From Oscillospiraceae bacterium (GTDB taxonomy: Bacteria > Bacillota > Clostridia > Oscillospirales > Ruminococcaceae), in the NCBI GenBank assembly GCA_015067315.1, contig SVMR01000007.1, positions 42,040 through 106,039 of the forward strand: a stretch of 64,000 bases of DNA, given 5' to 3'. A program made the translations under genes and the position numbers. The notes beneath the pieces were generated by a model. It saw nothing but the letters and a program-made list of their open reading frames with translations. It searched no databases and had not been told where the DNA came from. This document shows, one piece after another, positions 22,976 through 31,723 of the stretch (positions within the stretch are counted from its first letter, which is position 1; each line of letters opens with the position of its first letter).

Positions 22976-25573
22976 ATGAAGATTCTTGCTGTGGATTCGA
23001 ACAGCATTATGAACCGGGCTTTTTACGGAATCAAGGTTCTTACAACAAAGGACGGTTTTTTCACCAACGCGATTTACGGTTTTCTTTCGATTTTGCTTAC
23101 CGCAATTTCCGAAACGAAGCCGGACGCAATTGTTTTTGCTTTTGACGTTCATGCGCCCACTTTCCGCCATGAATTTTACAAAGAATATAAAGCCGGCCGC
23201 CACGCGACCCCCCAGGAACTTATTGACCAGTTCCCGGTTATGAAAGAGCTTCTCGGATATCTCGGATATCCGGTAATCGCAATCGAAGGTTTTGAGGCGG
23301 ACGATATTCTCGGAACGGTTTCCCGTCTTTGTGAGGAACAGGGGGCGGACTGCGTTATTTCAACCGGTGACCGGGACAGCCTTCAGCTTATCGGCGAGCA
23401 CACTTCCGTCCGCCTTGCGACCACAAAAATGGGCGCGCCGGTTTCGACTATGATGGATATTCCCGCCGTTCACGAAAAATACGGCGTTGAACCCATTGAA
23501 CTTATCGAAGTCAAGGCGCTTATGGGTGACACAAGCGACAACATTCCCGGCGTTCCGGGAATCGGCGAAAAAACCGCCCTTGACCTTATCCAAAGATATC
23601 ACAGCGTCGATTATATCTATGAGCATTTTGACGAGCTTGAACTTAAACCCGCGCAAAGAAAGAAGCTTGAAGAGGGAAAAGATTCCGCATATCTGAGCAG
23701 AAGGCTCGGCGAAATAAACCGCTTTGCGCCGATTCCGGAAAATCTTGAGGATTACGTGCTCAAAAACCGGAACGAGGCGGCTGCGGTCGCGCTTCTTACG
23801 AAGCTTGAAATGTATAAGATGATTGAAAGGCTCGGACTTGACCCTTCGAAGGCGGCGGAAATTCCTTCGGAAAACGCAAAATCGAAGGAGAAAATGGAAG
23901 TTGTATCCGGGGATTGTTCCTCTTTTGGTGAATTCGAGGATTCCGTGCTCACGGAAGTTCTTTTCGAAAGCGAAGGGGACGACCTTACGGCGGTTTGCCT
24001 TGTTTCCGGGGTAAAAGCCGTGCTCATTGAGAACGACGGGTTCTTTTTTGACGCTTCCTTTGCAAAATTTCTGTGCTCAAAGGGCAAAAAACGCACCGAT
24101 GACCTTAAATTCCTTTCCCGCTGGGCGGAAAACCACGGCGCGGCTGTTGAAAACTGCGTGATGGATTCTTCCCTTGCGGGATATATCCTTAACGTTTCCG
24201 GCGACGATTATTCCGTCGGAAGGCTCTCTTCGCTCTACCATGCCGAAAACTTTGAACTTTCCGGCGAAACCGGTGCTCATTCCGGGCTTCTTGAAAAGGC
24301 GGCGGCTTTTTCCGACCTTTGCGAAAAGCTCCGATTGGAACTTCACAGCCACGGCGAGGAAAAAATCCTCGACGAAATCGAACTTCCGCTTGCAAAAATC
24401 CTTGCTTCGATGGAACTCCGGGGATTCAAAATCGACCCGGAAGGAATTAAAAACTTCGGAACCGAACTTTTGAGCACCATTTCCGAAACGGAACAAAGAA
24501 TCTATCAGCTTTGCGGCGAGGAATTCAATATTCTTTCGCCGAAACAGCTTGGGGTTGTGCTTTTTGAGCATCTCGGACTTCCGGCGAAGAAAAAGACCAA
24601 AAGCGGATATTCCACAAGCGCGGACGTTCTTGAAAATCTGCGCACATATCACCCGGCAATCGACGAGATTCTTGAATACAGAAAGCTTACGAAGCTTAAT
24701 TCCACATACGTTGAGGGACTTCTCAATGCTCTTGCTCCGGACGGAAGGGTTCACACCCGTTTTAACCAGAAGGAAACCAGAACCGGAAGGATAAGTTCCC
24801 TTGAACCGAACCTTCAGAATATTCCGATCCGAACCGAACTCGGAAGCAGAATGCGCGGATTTTTTGTTGCGAAGGAAGGTTACACCCTTATTGACGCGGA
24901 CTATTCCCAGATCGAGCTTCGGGTTCTTGCCCATCTTGCTCAGGACGAAAACATGATTTCCGCTTTTACCGGCGGAACGGATGTTCACACCCAGACCGCT
25001 TCCCAGGTTTTCGGCGTTCCGGAAGATTACGTGACTTCCCAGATGAGAAGCAGGGCAAAGGCAGTTAACTTCGGAATCGTTTACGGAATCGGCGCCTGGA
25101 GCCTTGGGGAAAACATCGGCGTTCCGACGAGGGAAGCGCAGGAATATATCGACAGCTATCTTTCCCATTACAGCGGCGTTGACCGTTTTATGAAAGAGAG
25201 CATTGAAACCGCAAAAAAATGCGGTTTTGCGGTAACTTCCTACGGAAGAAGAAGATATCTTCCGGAACTTTCGAGCAGCAACTTCAATCTCCGTTCCTTC
25301 GGCGAAAGGGTTGCAAGAAACATGCCCATTCAGGGAACCGCGGCGGACATCATCAAGCTTGCCATGGTAAAGGTTGAAAACCGGCTTGCGGCGGAAAAGC
25401 TTGACGCAAAACTTATAATGCAGGTTCACGACGAACTTATTGTTGAAGCGAACGAAAACTGCGCGGAAAAAGCGGCGGAAATTCTTAAATTCGAGATGGA
25501 AAACGCCGCAAAACTTTCCGTTCCGATGAAAGTTGACGTCGGCACCGGAAAAACCTGGCTTTTGGCGCATTAA
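22976..25573 (+). CDS. polA: DNA polymerase I
   Basis: The 865-residue protein has an N-terminal 5'-3' exonuclease (ILAVDSNSIMNRAFYGIK, GFEADDILGTVSR, STGDRDSLQL) and a C-terminal family A polymerase with motif A (DADYSQIELRVLAHL), motif B (RSRAKAVNFGIVYGI) and motif C (MQVHDELIVEA). The middle 3'-5' exonuclease domain keeps no recognisable DEDD acidic residues, as in most Firmicutes Pol I, so proofreading is probably absent. The ATG follows GGGAGG. It heads a plus-strand group (polA, pth, mfd) read toward the origin. Confidence 0.96.
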   Translation: MKILAVDSNSIMNRAFYGIKVLTTKDGFFTNAIYGFLSILLTAISETKPDAIVFAFDVHAPTFRHEFYKEYKAGRHATPQELIDQFPVMKELLGYLGYPVIAIEGFEADDILGTVSRLCEEQGADCVISTGDRDSLQLIGEHTSVRLATTKMGAPVSTMMDIPAVHEKYGVEPIELIEVKALMGDTSDNIPGVPGIGEKTALDLIQRYHSVDYIYEHFDELELKPAQRKKLEEGKDSAYLSRRLGEINRFAPIPENLEDYVLKNRNEAAAVALLTKLEMYKMIERLGLDPSKAAEIPSENAKSKEKMEVVSGDCSSFGEFEDSVLTEVLFESEGDDLTAVCLVSGVKAVLIENDGFFFDASFAKFLCSKGKKRTDDLKFLSRWAENHGAAVENCVMDSSLAGYILNVSGDDYSVGRLSSLYHAENFELSGETGAHSGLLEKAAAFSDLCEKLRLELHSHGEEKILDEIELPLAKILASMELRGFKIDPEGIKNFGTELLSTISETEQRIYQLCGEEFNILSPKQLGVVLFEHLGLPAKKKTKSGYSTSADVLENLRTYHPAIDEILEYRKLTKLNSTYVEGLLNALAPDGRVHTRFNQKETRTGRISSLEPNLQNIPIRTELGSRMRGFFVAKEGYTLIDADYSQIELRVLAHLAQDENMISAFTGGTDVHTQTASQVFGVPEDYVTSQMRSRAKAVNFGIVYGIGAWSLGENIGVPTREAQEYIDSYLSHYSGVDRFMKESIETAKKCGFAVTSYGRRRYLPELSSSNFNLRSFGERVARNMPIQGTAADIIKLAMVKVENRLAAEKLDAKLIMQVHDELIVEANENCAEKAAEILKFEMENAAKLSVPMKVDVGTGKTWLLAH

Positions 25574-25604
25574 TTTGCGGAACGGTCAAGACCGTTCCCT
25601 ACCA
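25573..25604. repeat. Short hairpin repeat between polA and pth
   Basis: gcggaacggtcaagaccgttccctacca is one copy of the GGAAC-core-GTTCC-CTAC family. It leaves the pth ribosome site (AAAGGAG) intact. Confidence 0.65.
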
Positions 25605-25622
25605 TACAAAGGAGTTATTTTA

Positions 25623-26243
25623 ATGAGCGACATCTGGAGTTTGTTCGATAAAATCAAAAAAACGGAAAAAGTTTCCGGTCCGCCGGAATATATTATAGTC
25701 GGGCTTGGAAATCCTGGAAAGGATTATGAAAAAACCCGCCATAACACTGGTTTTATGGCCCTTGACCTTATTTCCGACAAGCTTTCCGTCCATATCGACC
25801 GCCTTAAATACAAGGCGCTTACAACAGTTTGTGAAATCGGCGGTCATCATGTGCTTTTGATGAAACCCCAGACTTATATGAATCTTTCCGGCGAAGCGGT
25901 TTTTGCCGCGATGGATTTTTATAAAATTCCCCTCGACAAAGTTATTGTTGTTTTCGACGACACGACCCTTGACGTGGGAAAAATGAGAATCCGCAAAAAG
26001 GGAAGTGCCGGCGGACACAACGGACTTAAAAGCATAATCGCCTGCTGCGGCGGCGACGGTTTTCCGAGAATCAAAATCGGAATCGGCAAAAAGCCGGAAG
26101 GTTGGGACCTTGCGGATTGGGTGCTTGGAAAATATTCCGAGGATGACCTTAAAACCCTTCAGGGAATGTATGAAAATTCCTTCGAGGCAGTTAAACTTAT
26201 GGTTTCGGGAAAACTTGACGAAGCAATGAATAAATTTAACTGA
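25623..26243 (+). CDS. pth: Peptidyl-tRNA hydrolase
   Basis: From ATG 25623 (MSDIWSLFDKIKKTEK, behind AAAGGAG) the protein has 206 residues. The track start at 25533 lies inside polA and the repeat. The enzyme signature is clear: IIVGLGNPGKDYEKTRHNTGF with the catalytic His, then MNLSGEAV, DDTTLDVGKMRIR and GGHNGLKSI. It recycles tRNAs from prematurely released peptidyl-tRNAs. An N-terminal extension of about 20 residues precedes the usual start of the fold. It precedes mfd, as in many Firmicutes. Confidence 0.94.
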   Translation: MSDIWSLFDKIKKTEKVSGPPEYIIVGLGNPGKDYEKTRHNTGFMALDLISDKLSVHIDRLKYKALTTVCEIGGHHVLLMKPQTYMNLSGEAVFAAMDFYKIPLDKVIVVFDDTTLDVGKMRIRKKGSAGGHNGLKSIIACCGGDGFPRIKIGIGKKPEGWDLADWVLGKYSEDDLKTLQGMYENSFEAVKLMVSGKLDEAMNKFN

Positions 26244-26440
26244 AACGGAACGTCGGGGACGACGTTCCCTACAGTTGTTTTAAGAGGTTTATTGAAACAT
26301 TGCAGGGGCGAGAATACCCGCTCTATTGCCCTATGGGAATCCTTTTTGCCCTATACTTTACACTTTGCACTTGAAAGAATCCCGACGGGAAGACTTTTCC
26401 GCCTTAAACTTTACACTTAACACTTTTCACTTAAAAACAC
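26244..26440. repeat. Short dispersed repeats before mfd
   Basis: Contains gaacgtcggggacgacgttccctaca, a ggggcgagaatacccgctc copy, and two ctttacactt(tg/aa)cactt tracts of the same kind as those near 15.9 and 37.2 kb. Confidence 0.65.
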
Positions 26441-26488
26441 CCCCCTTTTTTTGAAGGAGGGTCAATACTCTTTGAGGAGGTGTTCCCG

Positions 26489-29400
26489 ATGTTACAGAAC
26501 TTTCTTGACAGCGTTCCCCAGTTCCGGCAGGTGCTTTCAGCGCTTGGGCGGAGTTTTGACATGCCGATTTTTGCGGCGGGAGTTTCCGGTTCGGAAAGGG
26601 CGATGCTTGTTTCCGGAATTGAAAAACGTCACGGAAAGCCTGTTCTCGCAATAACTCCGGACGAAGCTTCCGCAACGAAACTTTCGGAAGATATTGCCCA
26701 GCTTTGCGACCCTTCCGCCGTTGCGTTATATCCCATCCGCGACCTTCGTTTCAGAATGGCGGAAAGTTCTTCCGCGGAATATGAACAAAAAAGGCTTGCT
26801 GTTCTCGGAAGGATTCTTGACGGTTCCTGCAGAATTGTTGTCACTTCCGTCGAGGCGGCCTTGCAGTTCACAATTCCTCCGGGCGTTTTTAAATACAACA
26901 CTTTTTCAATATGCCGCGGGGAAAGTTATGATCTTGATGAACTTGCAAAAAAGCTTTCCCGGGCGGGTTATGAACGCAGAAGCCAGGTTGACGGCCCTTG
27001 CCAGTTTTCCGTTCGCGGAGGAATTCTTGACTTTTTCTCTCCCCAATCCAAAGACCCTGTACGAATTGAATTTTGGGGCGACGAAGCGGATTCTGTCGCT
27101 TATTTCGATCTTGAAACCCAGCGAAGAACAAAGGAAATCGACGAAGCGTTTATTGCTCCCGCAAGGGAAGTTCTTCCCGATTCCACCGAGGCGCTTTTAA
27201 AACTTCTTAACGAAGTCCATTCAAAACAAAGAGGAAAACACGGCGTTCTGGTTAAGCAGAATATCGAAAAGGATATTGAAAGAATCGAAGCGGGACTTTC
27301 CGTTTCCGCGCCGGACAGATATATTCCCCTTGTTTATAAATTTCCGGCGACGCTTTTTGATTATCTTACTGACGGGGTCGTTGTTTCTTCGGAATTCATC
27401 AAACAGAAGGAGATTCTCAAAAATCTCCAAAGCCAGCAGAGCGAGGATATTTTCCAGCTTTTTGAAGAGGGTATTCTTTTTGCCGGATGCGAAAAATTCA
27501 GCCTTGATCTGACGGAATATATTACAATTCTTGACGAGGGAACAACGGTTCTTATGGATTCCTTCATCCGGAGCATGAACGACCTTCACGTCCGGACTCT
27601 TGCGGATTTCGGCGCCGTTTCCCTTTCCCATTGGAGCGGCGACCTTGAAACACTGCTCGAAGATTTAAGAGATTACGCCGCCCGGAAATTTTCCGTTGCG
27701 GTTCTTTGCGGAACGGAAAGGGCTGCTCATGCTCTTACAACCGACCTTTTGAACCACAATATAAACGCGGCTTTTTCTAAGGAAGCGAAAATTTCCCCCG
27801 GAACGGTTTTTGTTCTTGAAGGAAATCTTTCAACAGGTTTTGAATTCCCTCTCGGAAAAGTTGCGGTCATAAGCCAGGGACGTTCCAACGTTTCCGAAAG
27901 AAAACGCAAAAAATTCAAAAAGGCGGAAAATCCGCTTAAATCCCTTTCGGATATAGCCCCCGGGGATTACGTTGTTCACGTCACCAACGGAATCGGTATT
28001 TTCCAGGGCATTGTAAAACAGGATATCCGGGGCGTTGTTAAGGATTACATTGCAATTCGCTACGCCGGAACGGATATGCTTTATGTTCCGGTCACCCAGC
28101 TTGACCTTGTTTCAAAATACGTAGGACCCAGGGACGACAAATCCGTTAAGCTCAACAAACTTAATTCCGCCGATTGGCAAAAGACCCGAAGCAAAGTAAA
28201 GGCCGCTGTCAAGGATATGGCGAAGGAACTCATCGCCCTTTATTCCAAGCGAATGAGAACCGAAGGCTACGCTTTTTCTGAGGATACGGATTGGCAGAGG
28301 GATTTTGAGGAGCGGTTCCCCTATGAGGAAACGGATGACCAGCTCCGCTGCATTGAGGAAATCAAGCACGATATGGAAATGGCAAGACCCATGGACCGCC
28401 TTCTTTGCGGCGACGTCGGTTTCGGCAAAACGGAAGTTGCTCTCCGGGCGGCCTTCAAGGCGGTTATGGACGGAAAGCAGGTTGCGGTTCTTGTTCCGAC
28501 AACCATTCTTGCATGGCAGCATTACCAGACCTTCCTCCAGAGAATGGACGGTTTTCCCATTACCGTTGAGCTTCTTTCCCGGTTCCGCACCCCGAAGCAG
28601 CAGGAAAAAATCCTTACAAGGCTCCGCAGCGGCGAAATTGACATTATCATCGGTACCCACAGAATTTTGCAGAAGGATGTTATTTTCAAGGATCTCGGTC
28701 TTTGCGTAATTGACGAGGAACAGCGCTTCGGCGTTGCCCATAAGGAAAAGATGAAAGAGATGAAGGCTTCCGTTGACGTTCTTACTCTTTCCGCAACGCC
28801 AATTCCGAGAACCCTCAACATGGCAATGAGCGGAATCCGCGATATGTCCACCATTGAGGAAGCGCCGACCGACCGCCACCCGGTCCAGACCTACGTTATG
28901 GAATATGACAGAGGAGTTATTCTTGAAGCTATCAAAAAGGAACTGCGCAGGGGAGGACAGGTTTTTTATCTCCACAACAACACCGAAAGCATTATGAGCT
29001 GTGCGTCGAAACTTCAGGAAGACCTTCCGGATGCAAGAATTGCTTATGCCCACGGAAAGATGAGCGAAGAACAGCTTTCGGATATTTGGAAGAGCCTTAT
29101 TGATCAGGAAACGGATATCCTGGTTTGCACCACCATTATCGAAACGGGTGTTGACGTTCCTTCCTGCAACACGCTTATTATTGAAAACGCCGACCATCTC
29201 GGTCTTTCCCAGCTTTATCAGTTAAGGGGCAGGGTAGGCCGTTCCAGCCGCCATGCTTTTGCATATTTTACCTTCACAAGGGGAAAATCCATAAGCGACA
29301 TTGCGCAGAAGCGCCTTTCCGCAATACGCGACTTCACCCAGTTCGGAAGCGGTTTCAAAATCGCAATGCGGGATCTTGAAATCCGCGGAGCGGGAAATAT

Positions 29401-29953
29401 TCTCGGCGCAAACCAGCACGGACATATGGAATCCGTCGGTTACGAGATGTACGTCCGGCTTCTTTCCGAAGCCATTGCGGAAGAAAAGGGCGAAGCGCCG
29501 CCGCCGAGTTCCGAAGACTGCGCCATCGATATCGCTCTTGACGCCCATATTCCGGAAAAATATATCAGCTCCCTCAACCAGAGGGTCGATATGTATAAGC
29601 GCATTGCCGCGATCCGAAACCAGGACGACGCGGCGGACGTTATTGACGAACTTATCGACCGTTTCGGCGATCCGCCCTATTCCGTTATGGGTCTTATCGA
29701 AGTTGCGACGCTCCGCAACATGGCTTCGCACCTTGGAATCACGGATATCCGCCAGTTCGATTCGGAAATTCGGTTTTATCCGAAGGAGCTTGACCTTGAA
29801 CGAATCAGCATGGCGACCCAGAAAATGCAGGGCAGGCTTTCCATGGACCTTAAAGGCAGCAAACCGCATCTTACGGTTGTTCTTAAAACCGCGGAAAGAC
29901 CCATTGAACTTATGAAAAAGGTTCTTCTTGCCATGAGATATGAAAACGAATAA
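26489..29953 (+). CDS. mfd: Transcription-repair coupling factor
   Basis: The 1154-residue translocase has a UvrB-like N-terminal module, an RNA-polymerase-interacting domain beginning GDYVVHVTNGIGIFQGI, and a superfamily 2 helicase core with Walker A (GDVGFGKTEVALRAA), Walker B (VIDEEQRFGV), TLSATPIPRTLNMAMSG and the RGRVGRSSRHAFAYF motif VI region. A C-terminal regulatory domain follows. Mfd removes stalled RNA polymerase and recruits UvrA. I chose ATG 26489 behind GAGGAGGTG over the GTG at 26480. The leader may pair with the ribosome site (AACACC with GGTGTT). Confidence 0.95.
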   Translation: MLQNFLDSVPQFRQVLSALGRSFDMPIFAAGVSGSERAMLVSGIEKRHGKPVLAITPDEASATKLSEDIAQLCDPSAVALYPIRDLRFRMAESSSAEYEQKRLAVLGRILDGSCRIVVTSVEAALQFTIPPGVFKYNTFSICRGESYDLDELAKKLSRAGYERRSQVDGPCQFSVRGGILDFFSPQSKDPVRIEFWGDEADSVAYFDLETQRRTKEIDEAFIAPAREVLPDSTEALLKLLNEVHSKQRGKHGVLVKQNIEKDIERIEAGLSVSAPDRYIPLVYKFPATLFDYLTDGVVVSSEFIKQKEILKNLQSQQSEDIFQLFEEGILFAGCEKFSLDLTEYITILDEGTTVLMDSFIRSMNDLHVRTLADFGAVSLSHWSGDLETLLEDLRDYAARKFSVAVLCGTERAAHALTTDLLNHNINAAFSKEAKISPGTVFVLEGNLSTGFEFPLGKVAVISQGRSNVSERKRKKFKKAENPLKSLSDIAPGDYVVHVTNGIGIFQGIVKQDIRGVVKDYIAIRYAGTDMLYVPVTQLDLVSKYVGPRDDKSVKLNKLNSADWQKTRSKVKAAVKDMAKELIALYSKRMRTEGYAFSEDTDWQRDFEERFPYEETDDQLRCIEEIKHDMEMARPMDRLLCGDVGFGKTEVALRAAFKAVMDGKQVAVLVPTTILAWQHYQTFLQRMDGFPITVELLSRFRTPKQQEKILTRLRSGEIDIIIGTHRILQKDVIFKDLGLCVIDEEQRFGVAHKEKMKEMKASVDVLTLSATPIPRTLNMAMSGIRDMSTIEEAPTDRHPVQTYVMEYDRGVILEAIKKELRRGGQVFYLHNNTESIMSCASKLQEDLPDARIAYAHGKMSEEQLSDIWKSLIDQETDILVCTTIIETGVDVPSCNTLIIENADHLGLSQLYQLRGRVGRSSRHAFAYFTFTRGKSISDIAQKRLSAIRDFTQFGSGFKIAMRDLEIRGAGNILGANQHGHMESVGYEMYVRLLSEAIAEEKGEAPPPSSEDCAIDIALDAHIPEKYISSLNQRVDMYKRIAAIRNQDDAADVIDELIDRFGDPPYSVMGLIEVATLRNMASHLGITDIRQFDSEIRFYPKELDLERISMATQKMQGRLSMDLKGSKPHLTVVLKTAERPIELMKKVLLAMRYENE

Positions 29954-29965
29954 GTTATAAAATAA

Positions 29966-29993
29966 AAACATCCCGCTTTGCGGGATGTTTTTT
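29966..29993 (+). terminator. Terminator of mfd
   Basis: aacatcccg-cttt-gcgggatgtt followed by TTTT, 13 bases after the mfd stop. Confidence 0.8.
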
Positions 29994-30244
29994 CTATGGC
30001 GGACAGTTGTTTTTATACAAAAGAATATTTTATTGAGATAAAGCGAAAAAGCGCATAAATAAGCGGTTTTTTGCTTTTTATTTTGTATTTTGCGAAAAAA
30101 TTTTTATTCAGTTTTTGCATAATAATTCAATATTGAATATTTATAATGTATATTTTGGTTTTATTTTTGTCAGAATTTTTCATTTTTGTGCAATATGCAC
30201 AGTTTTTGACTGTTGTTTTCGTTAGTTTTCTCAGTTGTTGCCAC

Positions 30245-30274
30245 TTGATTTTGCAAGATTTGTTGCGTTATAAT
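30245..30274 (+). promoter_or_regulatory. Promoter of the orphan small ORF
   Basis: TTGATT, 18 bases, TATAAT. The 250 bases upstream of it are very AT-rich and hold no gene I can see, apart from a ttcaatattgaa palindrome. Confidence 0.6.
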
Positions 30275-30281
30275 GTACTCG

Positions 30282-30335
30282 ACGAACGGACAGTTCGTTA
30301 GTAAATTTGCCGGCAGCAAGGGAACGCCTTGTGCC
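30282..30335 (+). promoter_or_regulatory. Two-hairpin leader of the small ORF
   Basis: ACGAAC/GTTCGT (30282-30298) is followed by a 9-bp stem with one bulged G, GGCA-CAAGG/CCTTG-TGCC (30312-30335). Both lie between the promoter and the ribosome site. Confidence 0.5.
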
Positions 30336-30363
30336 TAATAAACAACGAAAGGATCTTGATTTT

Positions 30364-30549
30364 ATGTTCTCCAACATTTCTTTTAATGATTATCGCTGCC
30401 AGCTTGAAAGCCGCCACGGAGTTGCTCCCAGCTGGGCAAAACACGAAAATATGGCTTATTGTGAAGGTTATTCCGCTCTTATCGCTGAAAGAAAGAACGT
30501 AAGCCTCGCCAAAACTATTGTAACTCTTATTCTTTCCATCGTAAAATAA
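30364..30549 (+). CDS. Orphan small protein, 61 residues
   Basis: The gene has its own promoter, a two-hairpin leader, an AAAGGA ribosome site and its own terminator, so it is very probably expressed. The protein MFSNISFNDYRCQLESRHGV... is polar and aromatic-rich in the first two-thirds and ends in a short hydrophobic helix (LAKTIVTLILSIVK). I do not recognise the family. The track extends the ORF upstream to 30307, but that part lies in the second leader hairpin. The hydrophobic end suggests membrane contact or a peptide toxin-like role, which is speculation. Confidence 0.65.
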   Translation: MFSNISFNDYRCQLESRHGVAPSWAKHENMAYCEGYSALIAERKNVSLAKTIVTLILSIVK

Positions 30550-30562
30550 ATGTGGTAATAAA

Positions 30563-30594
30563 AAAGGCCGCCTTCCATCGGGCGGTCTTTTTTT
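30563..30594 (+). terminator. Terminator of the small ORF
   Basis: ggccgcc-ttccatc-gggcggtc (G-T pairs allowed) followed by TTTTTTT, 14 bases after the stop. Confidence 0.8.
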
Positions 30595-30769
30595 GTTTTA
30601 TGCTGTCTTTCAGTCGCGGACAGTTGATATTCCAAAAAGAACTTTTTGCAGGAGAATTTTTATACATCCTGCAAAATTATATACATTTTTGATTATATCA
30701 TGCTTCTTTTTGAACACTTTGCAATTTTTCCCGGAACAGGCGGCGAAAATTTAGCATGGTCGCACATTA

Positions 30770-31312
30770 AAGCAACAAAAAGGTTCCCTTGTTAAAGGGG
30801 GCTGGATTTTTTTAGCCTCCCCTATCAGGGGAGGTGGATTTTTCGGCGGCTTGCTGCCGGAAAAGACGGAAGGGTGGTTCCGTTTTTTTGCGGAACATCG
30901 GGGACGACGTTCCCTACAGTAACGCAATGAGGTTTATTGAAAAAATGTATGTGTGGATATTATCCGCCCGTTTTTAATTGAACGGGGTTTGTCCCTCATC
31001 CGTCTGCTTCGCAGACACCTTCCCCCGATGGAAGGCTAATGCCCTCCGGGAATCCTTTTTAAAGAGAACGGATTCTTCGCTTCGCTCAGAATGACATTGG
31101 TCTGTCATTGCGAGCCTTCGCAGAAGGCGTGGCAATCCGTTTCTCCTTTATGCGGAACGGTCAAGACCGTTCCCTACCGTAAAACGGCGGATTTATAATT
31201 TCAAAACCGTATGGGCGGATATTATCCGCCCGTTTTTGATTGGACAGGGTTACAATCCCTCAGTCACCTTCGGTGACAGCTCCCTTTGCACAAGGGAGCC
31301 TTCCCGACCGAT
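30770..31312. repeat. Large block of dispersed modular repeats
   Basis: Copies with an imperfect cggcggcttgctgccg core, gaacatcggggacgacgttcc, GTCTGCTTCGCAGAC, ggattcttcgcttcgctcag, ggaacggtcaagaccgttcc, GGGCGGATATTATCCGCCC and GTCACCTTCGGTGAC. No gene is seen from 30595 to 31320. Confidence 0.8.
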
Positions 31313-31320
31313 TTTCTTTT

Positions 31321-31668
31321 TTAAAGCCTGCTTCCGCAGTATTCACATTCGGTGTCGCTGCTGTGGATAGGCGCGCCGCAATAGGGACAGCGGAGTTCCT
31401 CTTTTTGAGCACGGGGTTCCTCATATTTTTCTTCTTCGTAAAAATCCTGATGCTCATGCGGTTTTTCGGAATTTTCCTTTATTGTTTTATAGGTGTTATA
31501 AGCGTTAACCGCGCCGATTGCGGTAAAGAGGATTCCGAAAATTGCCATTGGCGGAAAAATTGAACCCGCCATTATTGTCCAGAAAATTCCGAAGCAGACG
31601 ACAAAAATTCCTGTAAGCATCGCCGCCGCAGGAGTTTGGGGTTCGTTTTTTCTGTGGTTTCTGTGCAT
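31321..31668 (-). CDS. Small membrane protein with C-terminal zinc ribbon
   Basis: The 115-residue protein has two transmembrane helices (AAAMLTGIFVVCFGIFWTIMA and a second near residue 45), a charged linker (EKPHEHQDFYEEEKYEEP) and a C-terminal zinc ribbon with two CxxC pairs (CPYCGAP and CEYCGSRL). The ribbon probably faces the cytoplasm and binds a partner or nucleic acid. Role unknown. It follows gyrA on the same strand after a GC-rich hairpin, with a good ribosome site (AGGAGAAA), so it may be a weakly read-through last gene of the origin operon. Confidence 0.75.
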   Translation of the reverse strand: MHRNHRKNEPQTPAAAMLTGIFVVCFGIFWTIMAGSIFPPMAIFGILFTAIGAVNAYNTYKTIKENSEKPHEHQDFYEEEKYEEPRAQKEELRCPYCGAPIHSSDTECEYCGSRL

Positions 31669-31688
31669 AAAATTTCTCCTTTAAAGGA

Positions 31689-31712
31689 AAGGCGGGAGCT
31701 TGCTCCCGCCTT
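31689..31712 (-). terminator. Terminator-like hairpin after gyrA
   Basis: ggcgggagc-tt-gctcccgcc lies 14 bases past the gyrA stop. The T-run on the minus strand is weak (TTTCCTTTA), so it may only attenuate. Confidence 0.55.
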
Positions 31713-31723
31713 ATATTTTTATT

